This document shows, piece by piece, positions 53,958-62,504 of a stretch of DNA of 64,000 bases (the first letter of the stretch is position 1; every line of letters begins with the position of its first letter). The position numbers and the translations under genes were made by a program. The stretch covers positions 579,001-643,000 of the forward strand of contig CAJJCS010000002.1 of assembly GCA_905182755.1 (NCBI GenBank). The letters run 5' to 3'. The DNA comes from Aequorivita sp. HC6-5. Lineage in GTDB: Bacteria; Bacteroidota; Bacteroidia; Flavobacteriales; Flavobacteriaceae. The notes beneath the pieces are model-generated. The model saw nothing but the letters and a program-made list of their open reading frames with translations, did not search any database and had not been told where the DNA came from.

Positions 53958-54557
53958 CTAATTTTTAACCCCTAGAAATCTATAGTGTCCAATGATATCA
54001 GAATCAAATAGGCAGTCTTCAAGAACTTGACCGCCTCCGATATTATGAACAATTTGATAACGTTTTTTATCATTAGAGAGTCTATTTACTACCATTCCAA
54101 TATGTGTAGTGCCTCCTCTTAAATTCCAAGCTACAACATCTCCAGGGAGATAATCAGAACCTTTGTTTGTTATAGGTAATTTTGAGCCTTGACGTTCAAA
54201 ATAGGTCATTAAGTTTGGAACTCTTCTGTGATCTATACTAGGGTCTGGCCTAGATAAACCCCAATTTTTTGGGTACAGATTAAAATTTTCAGACATATCT
54301 TCATGGACTTCTTTTTGTAAGTCAAGTCCGTTGGCCCTGTAAGTTCTAATAATAACATCAGTGCAAACTCCTTTACCCTTAGGAACATCTCCGTTGGGGT
54401 AGGGCATACTGAAATAACTCCCGTCATACACAACATGTTGTTTGGTTAGTTCAAGAGCTGCTTTAGATATCTTTTCTGGGCTAAATTGATGTTGCGCCGT
54501 TGCTAGATTCGCAATGAATAAAAAAAGTAATAAAAGTTTAATTGGATTTAATCTCAT
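53958..54557 (-). CDS. DUF1287 family secreted protein
   Basis: 199 residues with signal peptide (MRLNPIKLLLLFLFIANLATAQ). Conserved stretches are YDGSYFSMPYPNGDVP, GVCTDVIIRTYR, LQKEVHEDM, DHRRVPNL and PGDVVAWNLRGGTTHIGMV. They match DUF1287, a papain/NlpC-P60-related fold. C in GVCTDV and H in THIG are the probable catalytic pair. It may act on the cell wall. It ends six bases from the converging RmuC-like gene. Confidence 0.85.
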   Translation of the reverse strand: MRLNPIKLLLLFLFIANLATAQHQFSPEKISKAALELTKQHVVYDGSYFSMPYPNGDVPKGKGVCTDVIIRTYRANGLDLQKEVHEDMSENFNLYPKNWGLSRPDPSIDHRRVPNLMTYFERQGSKLPITNKGSDYLPGDVVAWNLRGGTTHIGMVVNRLSNDKKRYQIVHNIGGGQVLEDCLFDSDIIGHYRFLGVKN

Positions 54558-54637
54558 GAGTATTTGTTATAGCTTATTTAAAAATAACTATAAATTAATT
54601 ACTCCTATTTAGGCATGACATTCTATAAAATTATTTA

Positions 54638-54684
54638 TGGTGCCTAAAGGTGTTAAGTCACACTATTTTGAGGAAGAACTTTTA
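54638..54684 (+). repeat. Repeat R2: recombinase-tail-derived motif
   Basis: It contains GGTGTTAAGTCACACTATTT and then TTGAGGAAGAAC. It overlaps the stop codon of the minus-strand oxidoreductase gene ending at 54682. Confidence 0.75.
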
Positions 54685-55257
54685 AGCTCGAATGTCTTTA
54701 TAGGTGTTGCGTTCCACGCGCTTTAAGTATTTGGCTCTGGTTTGATCACTAACAAAAGGAACGGACCAAAACTGGTTTGTTTTTAGAAACAAAGACAGTC
54801 TCCAGCCAAATACAAAAGTGTAGACACCCATTACTAGACGTAATTTGACGGAATTTAAATAAAGGGTGCGAACTGGAAGTGCAGGCGCACCATGTGTGAT
54901 ATAGGTCCGTACTTTTTTATTCTTTAAAAATGGTTTGGGGTAAGCATAAAGCTTGGTTATGTTTACAAATTTATAGGCAAAACCAGGAGTAAAAACCTCG
55001 TCGAAGAATATTTCAGCGCGTGGCGTTAATCTAAACCACCAAACGGGGGATATGATAAAAATATTTTCTGACCAACTTATGAGGTCTTTGTATGTTGCGA
55101 TCAATTTTGTACGAGGTCTTGTAAAACTGTCGCTGTAAAGATCAATAATTTTTAGGTCCTGTCCTTTGGATTCAATACTTGTTTTTATGGTTTTAAAGAT
55201 CCCATTGTAACAAAATGAGTTTTGGTCAGGATGCCCTATGATTATTAAATTATTCAT
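54682..55257 (-). CDS. NAD(P)H-dependent flavodoxin-fold oxidoreductase
   Basis: 191 residues, Flavodoxin_2/quinone-reductase family. IIIGHPDQNSFCYNGI binds FMN phosphate, SPVWWFRLTPRAEIFFDEVF is the family helix, and THGAPA follows. The expected reaction is two-electron reduction of quinones. Repeat R2 abuts its 3' end, and an intergenic gap of about 190 bases separates it from the sulfatase gene upstream. Confidence 0.85.
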   Translation of the reverse strand: MNNLIIIGHPDQNSFCYNGIFKTIKTSIESKGQDLKIIDLYSDSFTRPRTKLIATYKDLISWSENIFIISPVWWFRLTPRAEIFFDEVFTPGFAYKFVNITKLYAYPKPFLKNKKVRTYITHGAPALPVRTLYLNSVKLRLVMGVYTFVFGWRLSLFLKTNQFWSVPFVSDQTRAKYLKRVERNTYKDIRA

Positions 55258-55443
55258 ATTTTTATTATTAAGTGAAAGTAATATTTTGTATTATAAATAT
55301 CAATTTTTAACCTATAAATGATTGTTAAAGTTAATAACCCAATTATCTTAAAGTATAAAAAGCATACCCAAGATTTATTAATACCAGTACTTGAAGGGGT
55401 GTATTTAATTTTATAGCTATTGATTTCAATAGGAATATAGGTG

Positions 55444-57126
55444 TTAATTTTGATTAACAAATGTATTGTCAATCACTTCACTTGGTTTAAAACCTATACG
55501 ATGTGCTTGTGCCAATATTGTTGACTCTTGTGGCACTATAAATGGCTTTTGATAGATAGACCATACTTTTGGTTTTACTCCATCTGGGTCGATAATCTTG
55601 TATCCTAAAGATGCACCTTTAGTTTGGCAACTAATATAAATTTTCCCATATTTAGATTTGATTTTAGGCATGGCGGTTACAGGCTTAGTCTTTGCACCGT
55701 TCCATAACTCAGTAATCAGTTCTATTTCAGGCAAATTAGGCCTATCACCAATTTCTTCAATCCACAAATTCATTTCTGAGCTTAATTCTATCAACTTTTC
55801 TTTGTAGGCAGGATCGCTTGCCAAATTATTCAATTCATGCGGGTCATCCCTACAATCAAATAACTCCTCAGGAGCTTTATTTTCTCTAAACCATTGTGCT
55901 TGTATATCATTGAGTTTTCCTTCATCTTTTAATCTCAACAACTCCTGCATGGTTGGGATCTTTTCTCGGTATTTAATAGGTAAATAATATCCTTGCTCTG
56001 GCCTGTAATTTCTTATGTATTTAAACTGCTTGTCTCGTACAGCACGTATAGCATCTGTTATACCATCTAAGCGGTCTACAGCACCATGGATGTATGTTCG
56101 TTTACCTTTGGCTTTATGCTTACCTAAAAAAGCCTGGCCTTGCATGTGTTTGGGAGGCGTTATACCTGTCAAAGAAAGTAAGGTAGGAGCAAAATCAACA
56201 AAACTGATAAGTTGTCTATCCCACGATCCAGCGTTTTGTTGATTTGGGTATCTAATAATCAAAGGCGTGTTTAATCCAGAATCATAAATCAAACGTTTTT
56301 GTCTTGGCAAGGGCCCACCATGATCCCCATAAAAAAATATAAGGGTGTTCTCTAATAATCCGTCTTTTTCTAATTCATCGAGAATCTTCCCTACATTTTT
56401 ATCCATCAAAGCAATGTTGTTATACATTTTCCATAAGTCTCGTTGAATAATTTCGTTGTCAGGAAGGTAGGGTGGAACTTTAAATTTAGTATCCTTAGGG
56501 ATAATTTCGGCTCTTTGATAAGGTTCAAACAAACCAGACTCATGTGTTTGGCCAAAATTGAAGACTGCAAAGAATTGTTGGCCAGCTTCCCGGTTTCTCC
56601 AATGTGCATTATTGCTACTTTCATCCCATGCAGTAATGGGTGCCTTGAACTGATAGTCTTCCTTGGAATTATTTGTACAATAATAACCGTTGATTCTAAG
56701 CAACTCACTTAGCATTTTCACCTCAGGGGGCGGAACTGCTTCATAGGACGGTAGACCAGTTAACTTAGTGTTACTTTTTGTGCGCATGTGGCCTGCACCA
56801 ATGCTAGTTGGATACATTCCAGTTGCAATAGCTGCCCTACTAGGAGCACAAACGCCAGAGGGAGAAAATAAATTTGGATATCTTACTCCTTGGTTTGCCA
56901 GTCTACTCAAATTTGGGGTCTGAATTGTAGCATCTCCAAATGATATAATGTATGGCCCCATGTCTTCTGCTACTAACCACACTATATTTGGTCTGTCTAA
57001 TTGTTGAAGTTGTACAGGGATTGAAACATCCTCTTTGCCAATATTTTTGTTTGTTTGGCAGGCTGTTAAAATAAAACAAGTTAAGGCCAACACAATTCGA
57101 TTAATAAGAGCGTTTTTTTTCATCAA
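55444..57126 (-). CDS. Sulfatase (S1 family), lipoprotein
   Basis: 560 residues with lipobox LTAC. NIVWLVAEDMGPYI holds metal ligands (ED). C93 in SGVCAPSRAAIATG is the site converted to formylglycine. FYGDHGGPLPRQK carries the second metal site (D and H). It hydrolyses sulfate esters on glycans, probably in the periplasm or at the surface. It is divergent from a second sulfatase across 293 bases. No formylglycine-generating enzyme and no SusCD pair lie nearby. Confidence 0.92.
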   Translation of the reverse strand: MMKKNALINRIVLALTCFILTACQTNKNIGKEDVSIPVQLQQLDRPNIVWLVAEDMGPYIISFGDATIQTPNLSRLANQGVRYPNLFSPSGVCAPSRAAIATGMYPTSIGAGHMRTKSNTKLTGLPSYEAVPPPEVKMLSELLRINGYYCTNNSKEDYQFKAPITAWDESSNNAHWRNREAGQQFFAVFNFGQTHESGLFEPYQRAEIIPKDTKFKVPPYLPDNEIIQRDLWKMYNNIALMDKNVGKILDELEKDGLLENTLIFFYGDHGGPLPRQKRLIYDSGLNTPLIIRYPNQQNAGSWDRQLISFVDFAPTLLSLTGITPPKHMQGQAFLGKHKAKGKRTYIHGAVDRLDGITDAIRAVRDKQFKYIRNYRPEQGYYLPIKYREKIPTMQELLRLKDEGKLNDIQAQWFRENKAPEELFDCRDDPHELNNLASDPAYKEKLIELSSEMNLWIEEIGDRPNLPEIELITELWNGAKTKPVTAMPKIKSKYGKIYISCQTKGASLGYKIIDPDGVKPKVWSIYQKPFIVPQESTILAQAHRIGFKPSEVIDNTFVNQN

Positions 57127-57419
57127 AAATGTTAAATAATTAATTGCAAATTTTAAATTAAATTTACAATTAATAGTTTTGTTTTAGGTCAACAGATTTA
57201 AATATTTGTTCATAGAGTGCAATGAAAAGATTTAAGTGTAATTAAGATTGTCATGCTATTGATATCTCTAATGCTTCTACTAAATTTCTTTTATGATTTT
57301 ATGTTTATTATCAATTAATTGCTATTATTGGTGTAATTAATTACAATACTAAATTTATAAAACAATAAATATATGTTGCTGCCATTTTTTTGCACGGATT
57401 ATATTTGTCATAAAACATC
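57127..57419. promoter_or_regulatory. Divergent promoter region of the two sulfatase genes
   Basis: A 293-base, very AT-rich region between the starts of the sulfatase genes. It must hold both promoters; I cannot point to a clear -7 box or operator. Confidence 0.35.
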
Positions 57420-58931
57420 ATGTCTATGGGTTTAATAAAATTCTCTTTATTAATGTTATTATTCATAAACATTAAGAGTTCAACAACAATTAAATCGTCA
57501 TCTAAAATGAATATATTATTTATCATTGCTGATGACCTAAATTGTGCTATAGGTGCATATGGTGATGCTATCGCTAAGACTCCAAATCTGGACAAGCTTG
57601 CTAATAACGGTGTTTTATTTAACAATACACATGTGCAATACCCGCTCTGCGGACCTTCTAGAGTTTCTTTGATGACAGGTTTATATCCAGATCAAACAAA
57701 ATCAAAAAAATTACGACTTTATGTAAGACAAACCATTCCCGAGGTTATCACCATTGGTCAAAAGTTTAGAATGGAGAATTATAATTCAGTCAGAGTGGGA
57801 AAAATTTTTCATTACCACAATCCTAGAGATATTGGTACTGCAGGTCACGATGATTCATTTACTTGGGACAGAACTGTTAACCCATACGGACGGGATAAAA
57901 TAGAGGAGCACAAAATTAATTCCTTAAAACCAAAACTAGATGGAGGTACTCTTAGTTGGTTGGAATCAGAAGGCAGAGATGCAGAACAGACAGATGGTAT
58001 TGGCGCCCTTGAAACCATGAGTTTTTTAGATGAGTTTTCTAAGAGTGATGAAAATTTCTTTTTAGCTTTTGGATTATATCGACCTCATGTGTCATTTGTT
58101 GCACCAAAAAAATATTTTGATTTGTATGACATAGATGACTTTGAAGTTCCTGAGAGCTCACAGGAATATTTAAAATCTATTCCAACAACGGCGGCCCTTA
58201 CAGTTCGAGCAAAAAAAGAGCAACTTAATTTAGATACCCAATTAGCAAAAAAAATAAAAAGAGCTTATTACGCAACCACTAGTTTTATGGATGCTCAAAT
58301 TGGTAGGGTTTTAGATAAGCTTAAGGAAACGGGACTAGATAAAAATACGATTGTTATTTTTACCTCAGACCATGGTTACCATCTTGGAGAACAAGGCCAT
58401 TGGCAAAAACAAACACTTTTTGAAAATTCTACTCGGGTTCCCTTGATTATTGCAGGACCTGGAATAAAAAAGAATAAAATAATTTATAATTTGGTAGAAT
58501 TAGTTGATCTATATCCTACAATTATGGATTTAGTTAAATTTAAACCCCCTCAATTTTTAAGTGGTAAAAGTATTGTACCGATACTTAAAAATCCAGAGAT
58601 AATTATCAGAGAAAGTGCCCTTTCTGAGCTTCAAGTAAGAAGAGATAAAGGTATTGCGCAAGGTTACTCGATAAAAACAAATAGGTATCGATTAAATCAA
58701 TGGGAATATCAAGGCTTAAAACAATATGAATTATACGATCATTTTAATGATGATTCTGAGCTTAATAACCTTGCAGAGCACCGAGACTTTAAACAGATTA
58801 AAGATTCTTTGATTACTATTTTAAATAGTCGAATTATTGCTGCTCAAAAACGACCTGTTGGCCTAGGTAGGCAGATTGACAATGCTACACCTTGGTTTGA
58901 ACCAAATAGAATTTACTCAAAACAAAAATAA
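57420..58931 (+). CDS. Sulfatase (iduronate-2-sulfatase-like, S1 family)
   Basis: 503 residues from ATG 57420 with a hydrophobic export segment (KFSLLMLLFINI). Metal ligands lie in NILFIIADDLN. C77 in PLCGPSRVSLMTGLYP is the formylglycine site, and FTSDHGYHLGEQGHWQK is the second half of the active site. The order and the FYLAFGLYRPHVSF-like stretch fit iduronate/choline-sulfatase-like members. It probably removes sulfate from marine polysaccharides. A recombinase fossil begins 41 bases after its stop codon. Confidence 0.92.
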   Translation: MSMGLIKFSLLMLLFINIKSSTTIKSSSKMNILFIIADDLNCAIGAYGDAIAKTPNLDKLANNGVLFNNTHVQYPLCGPSRVSLMTGLYPDQTKSKKLRLYVRQTIPEVITIGQKFRMENYNSVRVGKIFHYHNPRDIGTAGHDDSFTWDRTVNPYGRDKIEEHKINSLKPKLDGGTLSWLESEGRDAEQTDGIGALETMSFLDEFSKSDENFFLAFGLYRPHVSFVAPKKYFDLYDIDDFEVPESSQEYLKSIPTTAALTVRAKKEQLNLDTQLAKKIKRAYYATTSFMDAQIGRVLDKLKETGLDKNTIVIFTSDHGYHLGEQGHWQKQTLFENSTRVPLIIAGPGIKKNKIIYNLVELVDLYPTIMDLVKFKPPQFLSGKSIVPILKNPEIIIRESALSELQVRRDKGIAQGYSIKTNRYRLNQWEYQGLKQYELYDHFNDDSELNNLAEHRDFKQIKDSLITILNSRIIAAQKRPVGLGRQIDNATPWFEPNRIYSKQK

Positions 58932-58971
58932 AAGTTATTTCCAAGAATAATTTTGGAGCCCATAACTTAAC

Positions 58972-59127
58972 TCAAGACACTCTGGTACTATAGAAATCTT
59001 TAAGAGAACTGGTTCTATAACAAAGCTACAGAAAGCTATGAGGCAATCGTCTATCAATGTAAGTCTAACCTATTAAAGAGACTTAGAAATAGCTGAACTG
59101 AAGGAGGAAGGTATGCCTATGGTTTAG
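58972..59127 (+). pseudogene. Fossil A: C-terminus of a tyrosine recombinase
   Basis: The frame reads RHSGTIEIFKRTGSITKLQ, then KAMRQSSINVSLTY, a stop in place of the expected Leu, then RDLEIAELKEEGMPMV and a stop. This is the RHxG, HSS and catalytic-Tyr region of Bacteroidota integrases. Nothing upstream of RHSG survives except GGAGCCCATA at 58956-58965, which also occurs in fossil B. Confidence 0.75.
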
Positions 59128-59173
59128 TTATTTAAAATTAATATATATTTACAACTAACTAATTTATTAAAAT

Positions 59174-59812
59174 ATGAAAAATTTATTTCTATTAATGGCT
59201 GTAATATTAGTTACAGCTTGTCAACAAACAGTTGAACCAACAGCTGAGACAACAGTTGAGACAACAGCTGAGCCAGTAGGCCCTCATACATCTATAGAAT
59301 GGAGAGTTTGGGCATACAGTACTGCAGCTCCATCATTTATTGCAGCCAACTGCTCAGTAATGGCAATGGACGGTACAATGCTTAGAGAAGGAACTAACGG
59401 ATGGACAGCAATGGCTGCTAATCCTAGAGGTATGTCTGATCCAGAAAATGGTTGGAAAGATGCTCACGAAGCAATGCCTATGGTTGGAGATGGTCCAGCT
59501 ATGCAATGGGCAATGGCTTACATGGGTGGAAAAACACCAAAAATGGATTCAGACGGATGGGCGTGGATGTTACACGGAGATATGGGAGAAGACAACACAA
59601 AACATCTTGTATTTAACAAAGAAGATGCTGTGGAAGGAGAATGGATTGAATCTGGAGCACATTTAATGTTATTCCCTAAAGATCCTGCATCTCTAGATGG
59701 TCAAACTACAAACTTTAATTCTGGAGCACCATATGTAATGTTTAAAGGGACTGGATATGATCATTTAATGATACCTGTAGAAGGGTATTATGATTATCAA
59801 GCTCCCAAATAG
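59174..59812 (+). CDS. Met/Trp-rich lipoprotein of unknown function
   Basis: 212 residues with lipobox VTAC (MKNLFLLMAVILVTACQQ). A Thr/Glu linker made of short tandem repeats (TAETTVETTAEP) leads to a compact domain rich in Met, Trp and Gly (IEWRVWAYSTAAPSFIAAN, MQWAMAYMGGK, GWAWMLHGDMGED). The end, HLMIPVEGYYDYQ, resembles no enzyme family I know. It is flanked by two recombinase fossils, so it may be mobile cargo. Confidence 0.75.
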   Translation: MKNLFLLMAVILVTACQQTVEPTAETTVETTAEPVGPHTSIEWRVWAYSTAAPSFIAANCSVMAMDGTMLREGTNGWTAMAANPRGMSDPENGWKDAHEAMPMVGDGPAMQWAMAYMGGKTPKMDSDGWAWMLHGDMGEDNTKHLVFNKEDAVEGEWIESGAHLMLFPKDPASLDGQTTNFNSGAPYVMFKGTGYDHLMIPVEGYYDYQAPK

Positions 59813-59835
59813 ACGATACATTAATCAATAAAAAT

Positions 59836-59866
59836 AAACTCACATAATTATTATGTGGGTTTTTTT
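59836..59866 (+). terminator. Rho-independent terminator
   Basis: AAACTCACATAA pairs with TTATGTGGGTTT around a 3-base loop and is followed by T residues. It ends the lipoprotein gene. Confidence 0.9.
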
Positions 59867-59901
59867 ATTTTATAATTTCATTAAAATCATTTATATCTGT
59901 A

Positions 59902-60224
59902 GCTTCTAATCATAATATCTTTTCAGGTAAACTTCAACCTTTAAACCAAGACTATTTTAAGACCCTTTGGTGTCGTTTTAAGAGCCAATCAAGCACACCT
60001 GAATAAGGACAACCATTGTACTGCTTTAGACACTCAGGAGCTACAGAAATATTTAAGATAACTGTTTCTATAGCCAAGCTACAGAAAGCAATGCGCATTT
60101 ATCCATAAATGTTAGTTTAACCTATTTAAGAGGTTTAGAAATAACTGAATTAAAAGTGGAGCCCATAGGAGTGAAGTCACACTATTTTGGGGAAGATTTG
60201 GAATTATTACAAGAACAATATTAA
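59902..60224 (+). pseudogene. Fossil B: C-terminal third of a tyrosine recombinase
   Basis: Readable fragments in order are NIFSGKLQPLNQDYFKTLW, HLNKDNHCT, FRHSGATEIFKITVSIAKLQ, HLSINVSLTYLRGLEITELK and VEPIGVKSHYFGEDLELLQ, followed by EQY and a stop. They lie in two to three frames with a stop between them. R, H and the catalytic Y of the YLRGLE motif are kept. The last segment is repeat R3, which shows that the four-copy repeat comes from the 3' end of such a recombinase gene. No N-terminal domain remains. Confidence 0.75.
60156..60203 (+). repeat. Repeat R3: 3' end of recombinase fossil B
   Basis: GGAGTGAAGTCACACTATTT then TGGGGAAGATTTGGAA. This copy is still joined to the recombinase reading frame and so identifies the origin of R1, R2 and R4. 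The minus-strand gene ending at 60249 lies 45 bases further on. Confidence 0.8.
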
Positions 60225-60248
60225 TTAGTTTTAAAGTCTTTATCTAAT

Positions 60249-61055
60249 CTAGAATTCGTCAAATAATGAATGGAAACTTTCAATAAAATCATCCATACTT
60301 TTATTTTCATAGGTTGAAATTTCAGGATACATCAACTCACCCTCATTTTGACTTATATTATCCAGATCACTAACATTTAAAATATCATGAGCAAGTTCAT
60401 GATACATTAAAAAATATCGCATTGGTTTGTTAAATTTTTTCCAAGTTGAAGCATTAATATAAATCTCAATTTTATCGTCGTCATTAAAACCATAGGAAAC
60501 TCCATGAATGTGGGTAGCGTTGTCTATTTGATCAAGTCTTGAAAGTTTGATTATTGTTGTTTTAGGGTTTTTTTTTGTAATTCCAGAAATTTCAAGATCA
60601 CGATAAAATTTCTCTACATACATTTCAAAATTTTCATCTGATTCATATGAGTTTGCAACAATCTCATTGTATAAATTAATATCTGATTGTTTTTGTACTG
60701 ATGAGTAAGCAATTATTGAGATCAATGCTATTACACCAACTGCGATTAACCACTTTTTTGCGCTAGAAATCTTATTTTTTTTAACTGTGGCTTGAATTGA
60801 TTTTAATTCTTTTTTTGAAGTAGATTTAGGTTCAAACTCAACTTTTCGTAATGGCTCTTCAGTAGATTTTAGATTTATCCCAGGAGGAATAACACTCGTT
60901 AGATACTCAAGATCAGGTATTTGAGATATTTCTTCCCATTGTTCCATACCATAGCACCACACTTTGGTTTCCATTGAAATATTTTGATTTCTTAATTCTT
61001 CTTTAGAAAAAGGGCCAAATTTTTCTTTCCCATCCGTTATAAAATATTTATTCAT
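60249..61055 (-). CDS. GYF_2-domain membrane protein with HExxH metalloprotease-like domain
   Basis: 268 residues. The N-terminal GYF_2-like domain (KYFITDGKEKFGPFSKEEL, WCYGMEQWEEI) spans about 1-50, followed by a basic linker, one membrane helix (WLIAVGVIALISIIAYSS, about 103-120) and an extracytoplasmic domain. In this domain MRYFLMYHELAHDIL contains the HELAH zinc motif. A candidate third ligand could be E in NEGELMYPE; this is uncertain. It is probably a membrane-bound zincin. A second, ruined GYF gene lies at 62190-62321. Confidence 0.7.
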   Translation of the reverse strand: MNKYFITDGKEKFGPFSKEELRNQNISMETKVWCYGMEQWEEISQIPDLEYLTSVIPPGINLKSTEEPLRKVEFEPKSTSKKELKSIQATVKKNKISSAKKWLIAVGVIALISIIAYSSVQKQSDINLYNEIVANSYESDENFEMYVEKFYRDLEISGITKKNPKTTIIKLSRLDQIDNATHIHGVSYGFNDDDKIEIYINASTWKKFNKPMRYFLMYHELAHDILNVSDLDNISQNEGELMYPEISTYENKSMDDFIESFHSLFDEF

Positions 61056-61057
61056 AT

Positions 61058-61477
61058 TTAATTGTATTGTTCAGGAAAAATCACGGAGTTTGTTATCAAA
61101 TTATAAAGTTTCTCTAGAGCTTTAAATTCTGCATTATCAATTCCGCCGCCTTGAAGAAAAACTAATTTATCCTCATAAAAAATAATCCAAAATTTCATAA
61201 TCATCCCAATTTTATTACCAAACTTTTCATATTCTCCTTTTATTGTTAGTTCAATCGCTGGGTAAGTGTCAATTGTAGTTATATTTTGATTTAATATTTG
61301 AGGATTTATTAATATTGAGGCAATTTCGTTTACAAATTCATTAGTAAACTCTTTGTCTAAAAGCATTTCTTTAGCTTCTTTTCTTGAAACGAAAGAAATA
61401 AAATTTTTCGTTAAAATCATGTAATTATTTGTTCCATTCACAAACTTCTTGACAATATTTGGCCTATCACCCTCCAT
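61058..61477 (-). CDS. Uncharacterised protein, PsbP/DcrB-like fold possible
   Basis: 139 residues from ATG 61477, but the frame continues upstream without a stop for about 18 codons, with VPVGWEI just before the ATG. Text of the type VPxGWE usually opens the mature part of a secreted protein. The true start may thus be upstream, or this frame may be joined to the preceding gene by another indel. The end precedes the GYF gene start by two bases, so the two are cotranscribed. Confidence 0.5.
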   Translation of the reverse strand: MEGDRPNIVKKFVNGTNNYMILTKNFISFVSRKEAKEMLLDKEFTNEFVNEIASILINPQILNQNITTIDTYPAIELTIKGEYEKFGNKIGMIMKFWIIFYEDKLVFLQGGGIDNAEFKALEKLYNLITNSVIFPEQYN

Positions 61478-61511
61478 TATTTCCCATCCTACAGGAACTT
61501 TTAATTTTAAA

Positions 61512-61926
61512 TTAATCTTTTTTGCTTTTATATTTTGCTTTCAATTTGTTAATGTAGCTAACGTGCCAAACGTCATAAAAGAAATCAATTTCATGTTGAC
61601 TATATCTACCAGACTTTTTAGCTTCAACTATTAAATCAAAGAATTTATTTAAATCTAGTTTCATATCATTAGTTTTCCAATTTGAAATTAAGTCTTCTTT
61701 TAAGTTTAAAGGCGCCAACCATTTATCAGGTACGTTATATTGGTAAAATAAAGTTCGCCCTATCATCATCTTCTTCCAACTCAATTCTGTCGGATTGCGT
61801 GATGATTGACCTGTTCTGATCAAATTCTTTAATTTCATTTTCTGATATAGTTTGACTGTATGTAGCATTTCCAACATAAATATTCTTTCTTGCAAAACTA
61901 TTAAATATTTCTTCACAATCACTCAC
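61512..61926 (-). CDS. Uncharacterised accessory protein with one frameshift
   Basis: About 138 residues from ATG 61926 (MSDCEEIFNSFARKNIYVG). One extra base near 61756 separates IELEEDDDRA from TLFYQYNVPDKWLAPLN. The C-terminal part is helical and basic (HEIDFFYDVWHVSYINKLK). No export signal and no known family. It is the first of a three-gene minus-strand cluster with the genes at 61058 and 60249. Confidence 0.5.
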
Positions 61927-62504
61927 TATTTTCTCTGAATAAACCCTTCATTTTTCCTGCCTAATGTTTTTGTTTCTTTTAAGGTTATTAAATGAAGTAA
62001 ATTAATCCCATTTTAAAGATTTTTTATAGAAAAGAAAAAATAAATCCTGCTTCAGGCTGTTTGCACGTCGTTTTGTGATTTCAACATTTTTAGGTATTTG
62101 TTTTTTTTCTTCATTTTTGATTTATTACAAACGCTCTTTTAAATCTGATAAAGATGTCGCGAGGCAAAATATAGCCATTACTTCAGAAGCTACGCTTTTG
62201 TCCAGTCATTCAGACCTTCATACCAAATTAGAGTTTCTTGTTTTATATTTTCATTCTTTAATTCTTCGAACGAATATGGTCCGTTTTGTTGGTTGTTATT
62301 TGAGTAAAAGTAATTTTTCATATATCTCTTTAAATTGTTTGTTATTGATAACTTTTAAACTGCCCTGGGCTAATTTTATTCCAAAAATCACTCTAATTTT
62401 TTTGGCGTTTAATATTAACGATCAAGAATATTGAACTTGATATGAAGCTAAAAACCATTTTATATTTTATTATATTTTAATATTTAAATATAATAAATTT
62501 TGTC
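61927..62504. other. 578-base gap containing a decayed GYF gene
   Basis: The only readable item is the GYF_2 fragment on the minus strand at 62190-62321, reported separately. The stretch 61927-62130 appears to be its decayed downstream part or unrelated AT-rich DNA. A + strand frame at 62075-62434 is judged a shadow of the fragment. Confidence 0.45.
62190..62321 (-). pseudogene. Truncated GYF_2-domain gene
   Basis: The minus strand reads MKNYFYSNNNQQNGPYSFEE, then NIKQETLIWYEGLNDWTKA and a stop. It aligns with the N-terminal domain of the gene at 60249-61055: Y-F, GP-x-S-x-EEL, IW/VW-x-x-G-x-x-x-W. After the stop another frame continues with VASEVMAIF for a short distance. It is a remnant of a second gene of the same type. 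Confidence 0.65.

Noticed and set aside
55254-55472. 72-residue minus-strand frame between the oxidoreductase and sulfatase genes
   Set aside because: It starts inside the sulfatase C-terminus, is rich in Ile/Tyr/Lys as expected from AT-rich non-coding DNA, and has no recognisable motif.
62075-62434. 119-residue + strand reading frame
   Set aside because: It needs a GTG start and lies over the minus-strand GYF_2 fragment, whose translation is clearly family-like. The + frame is a shadow.
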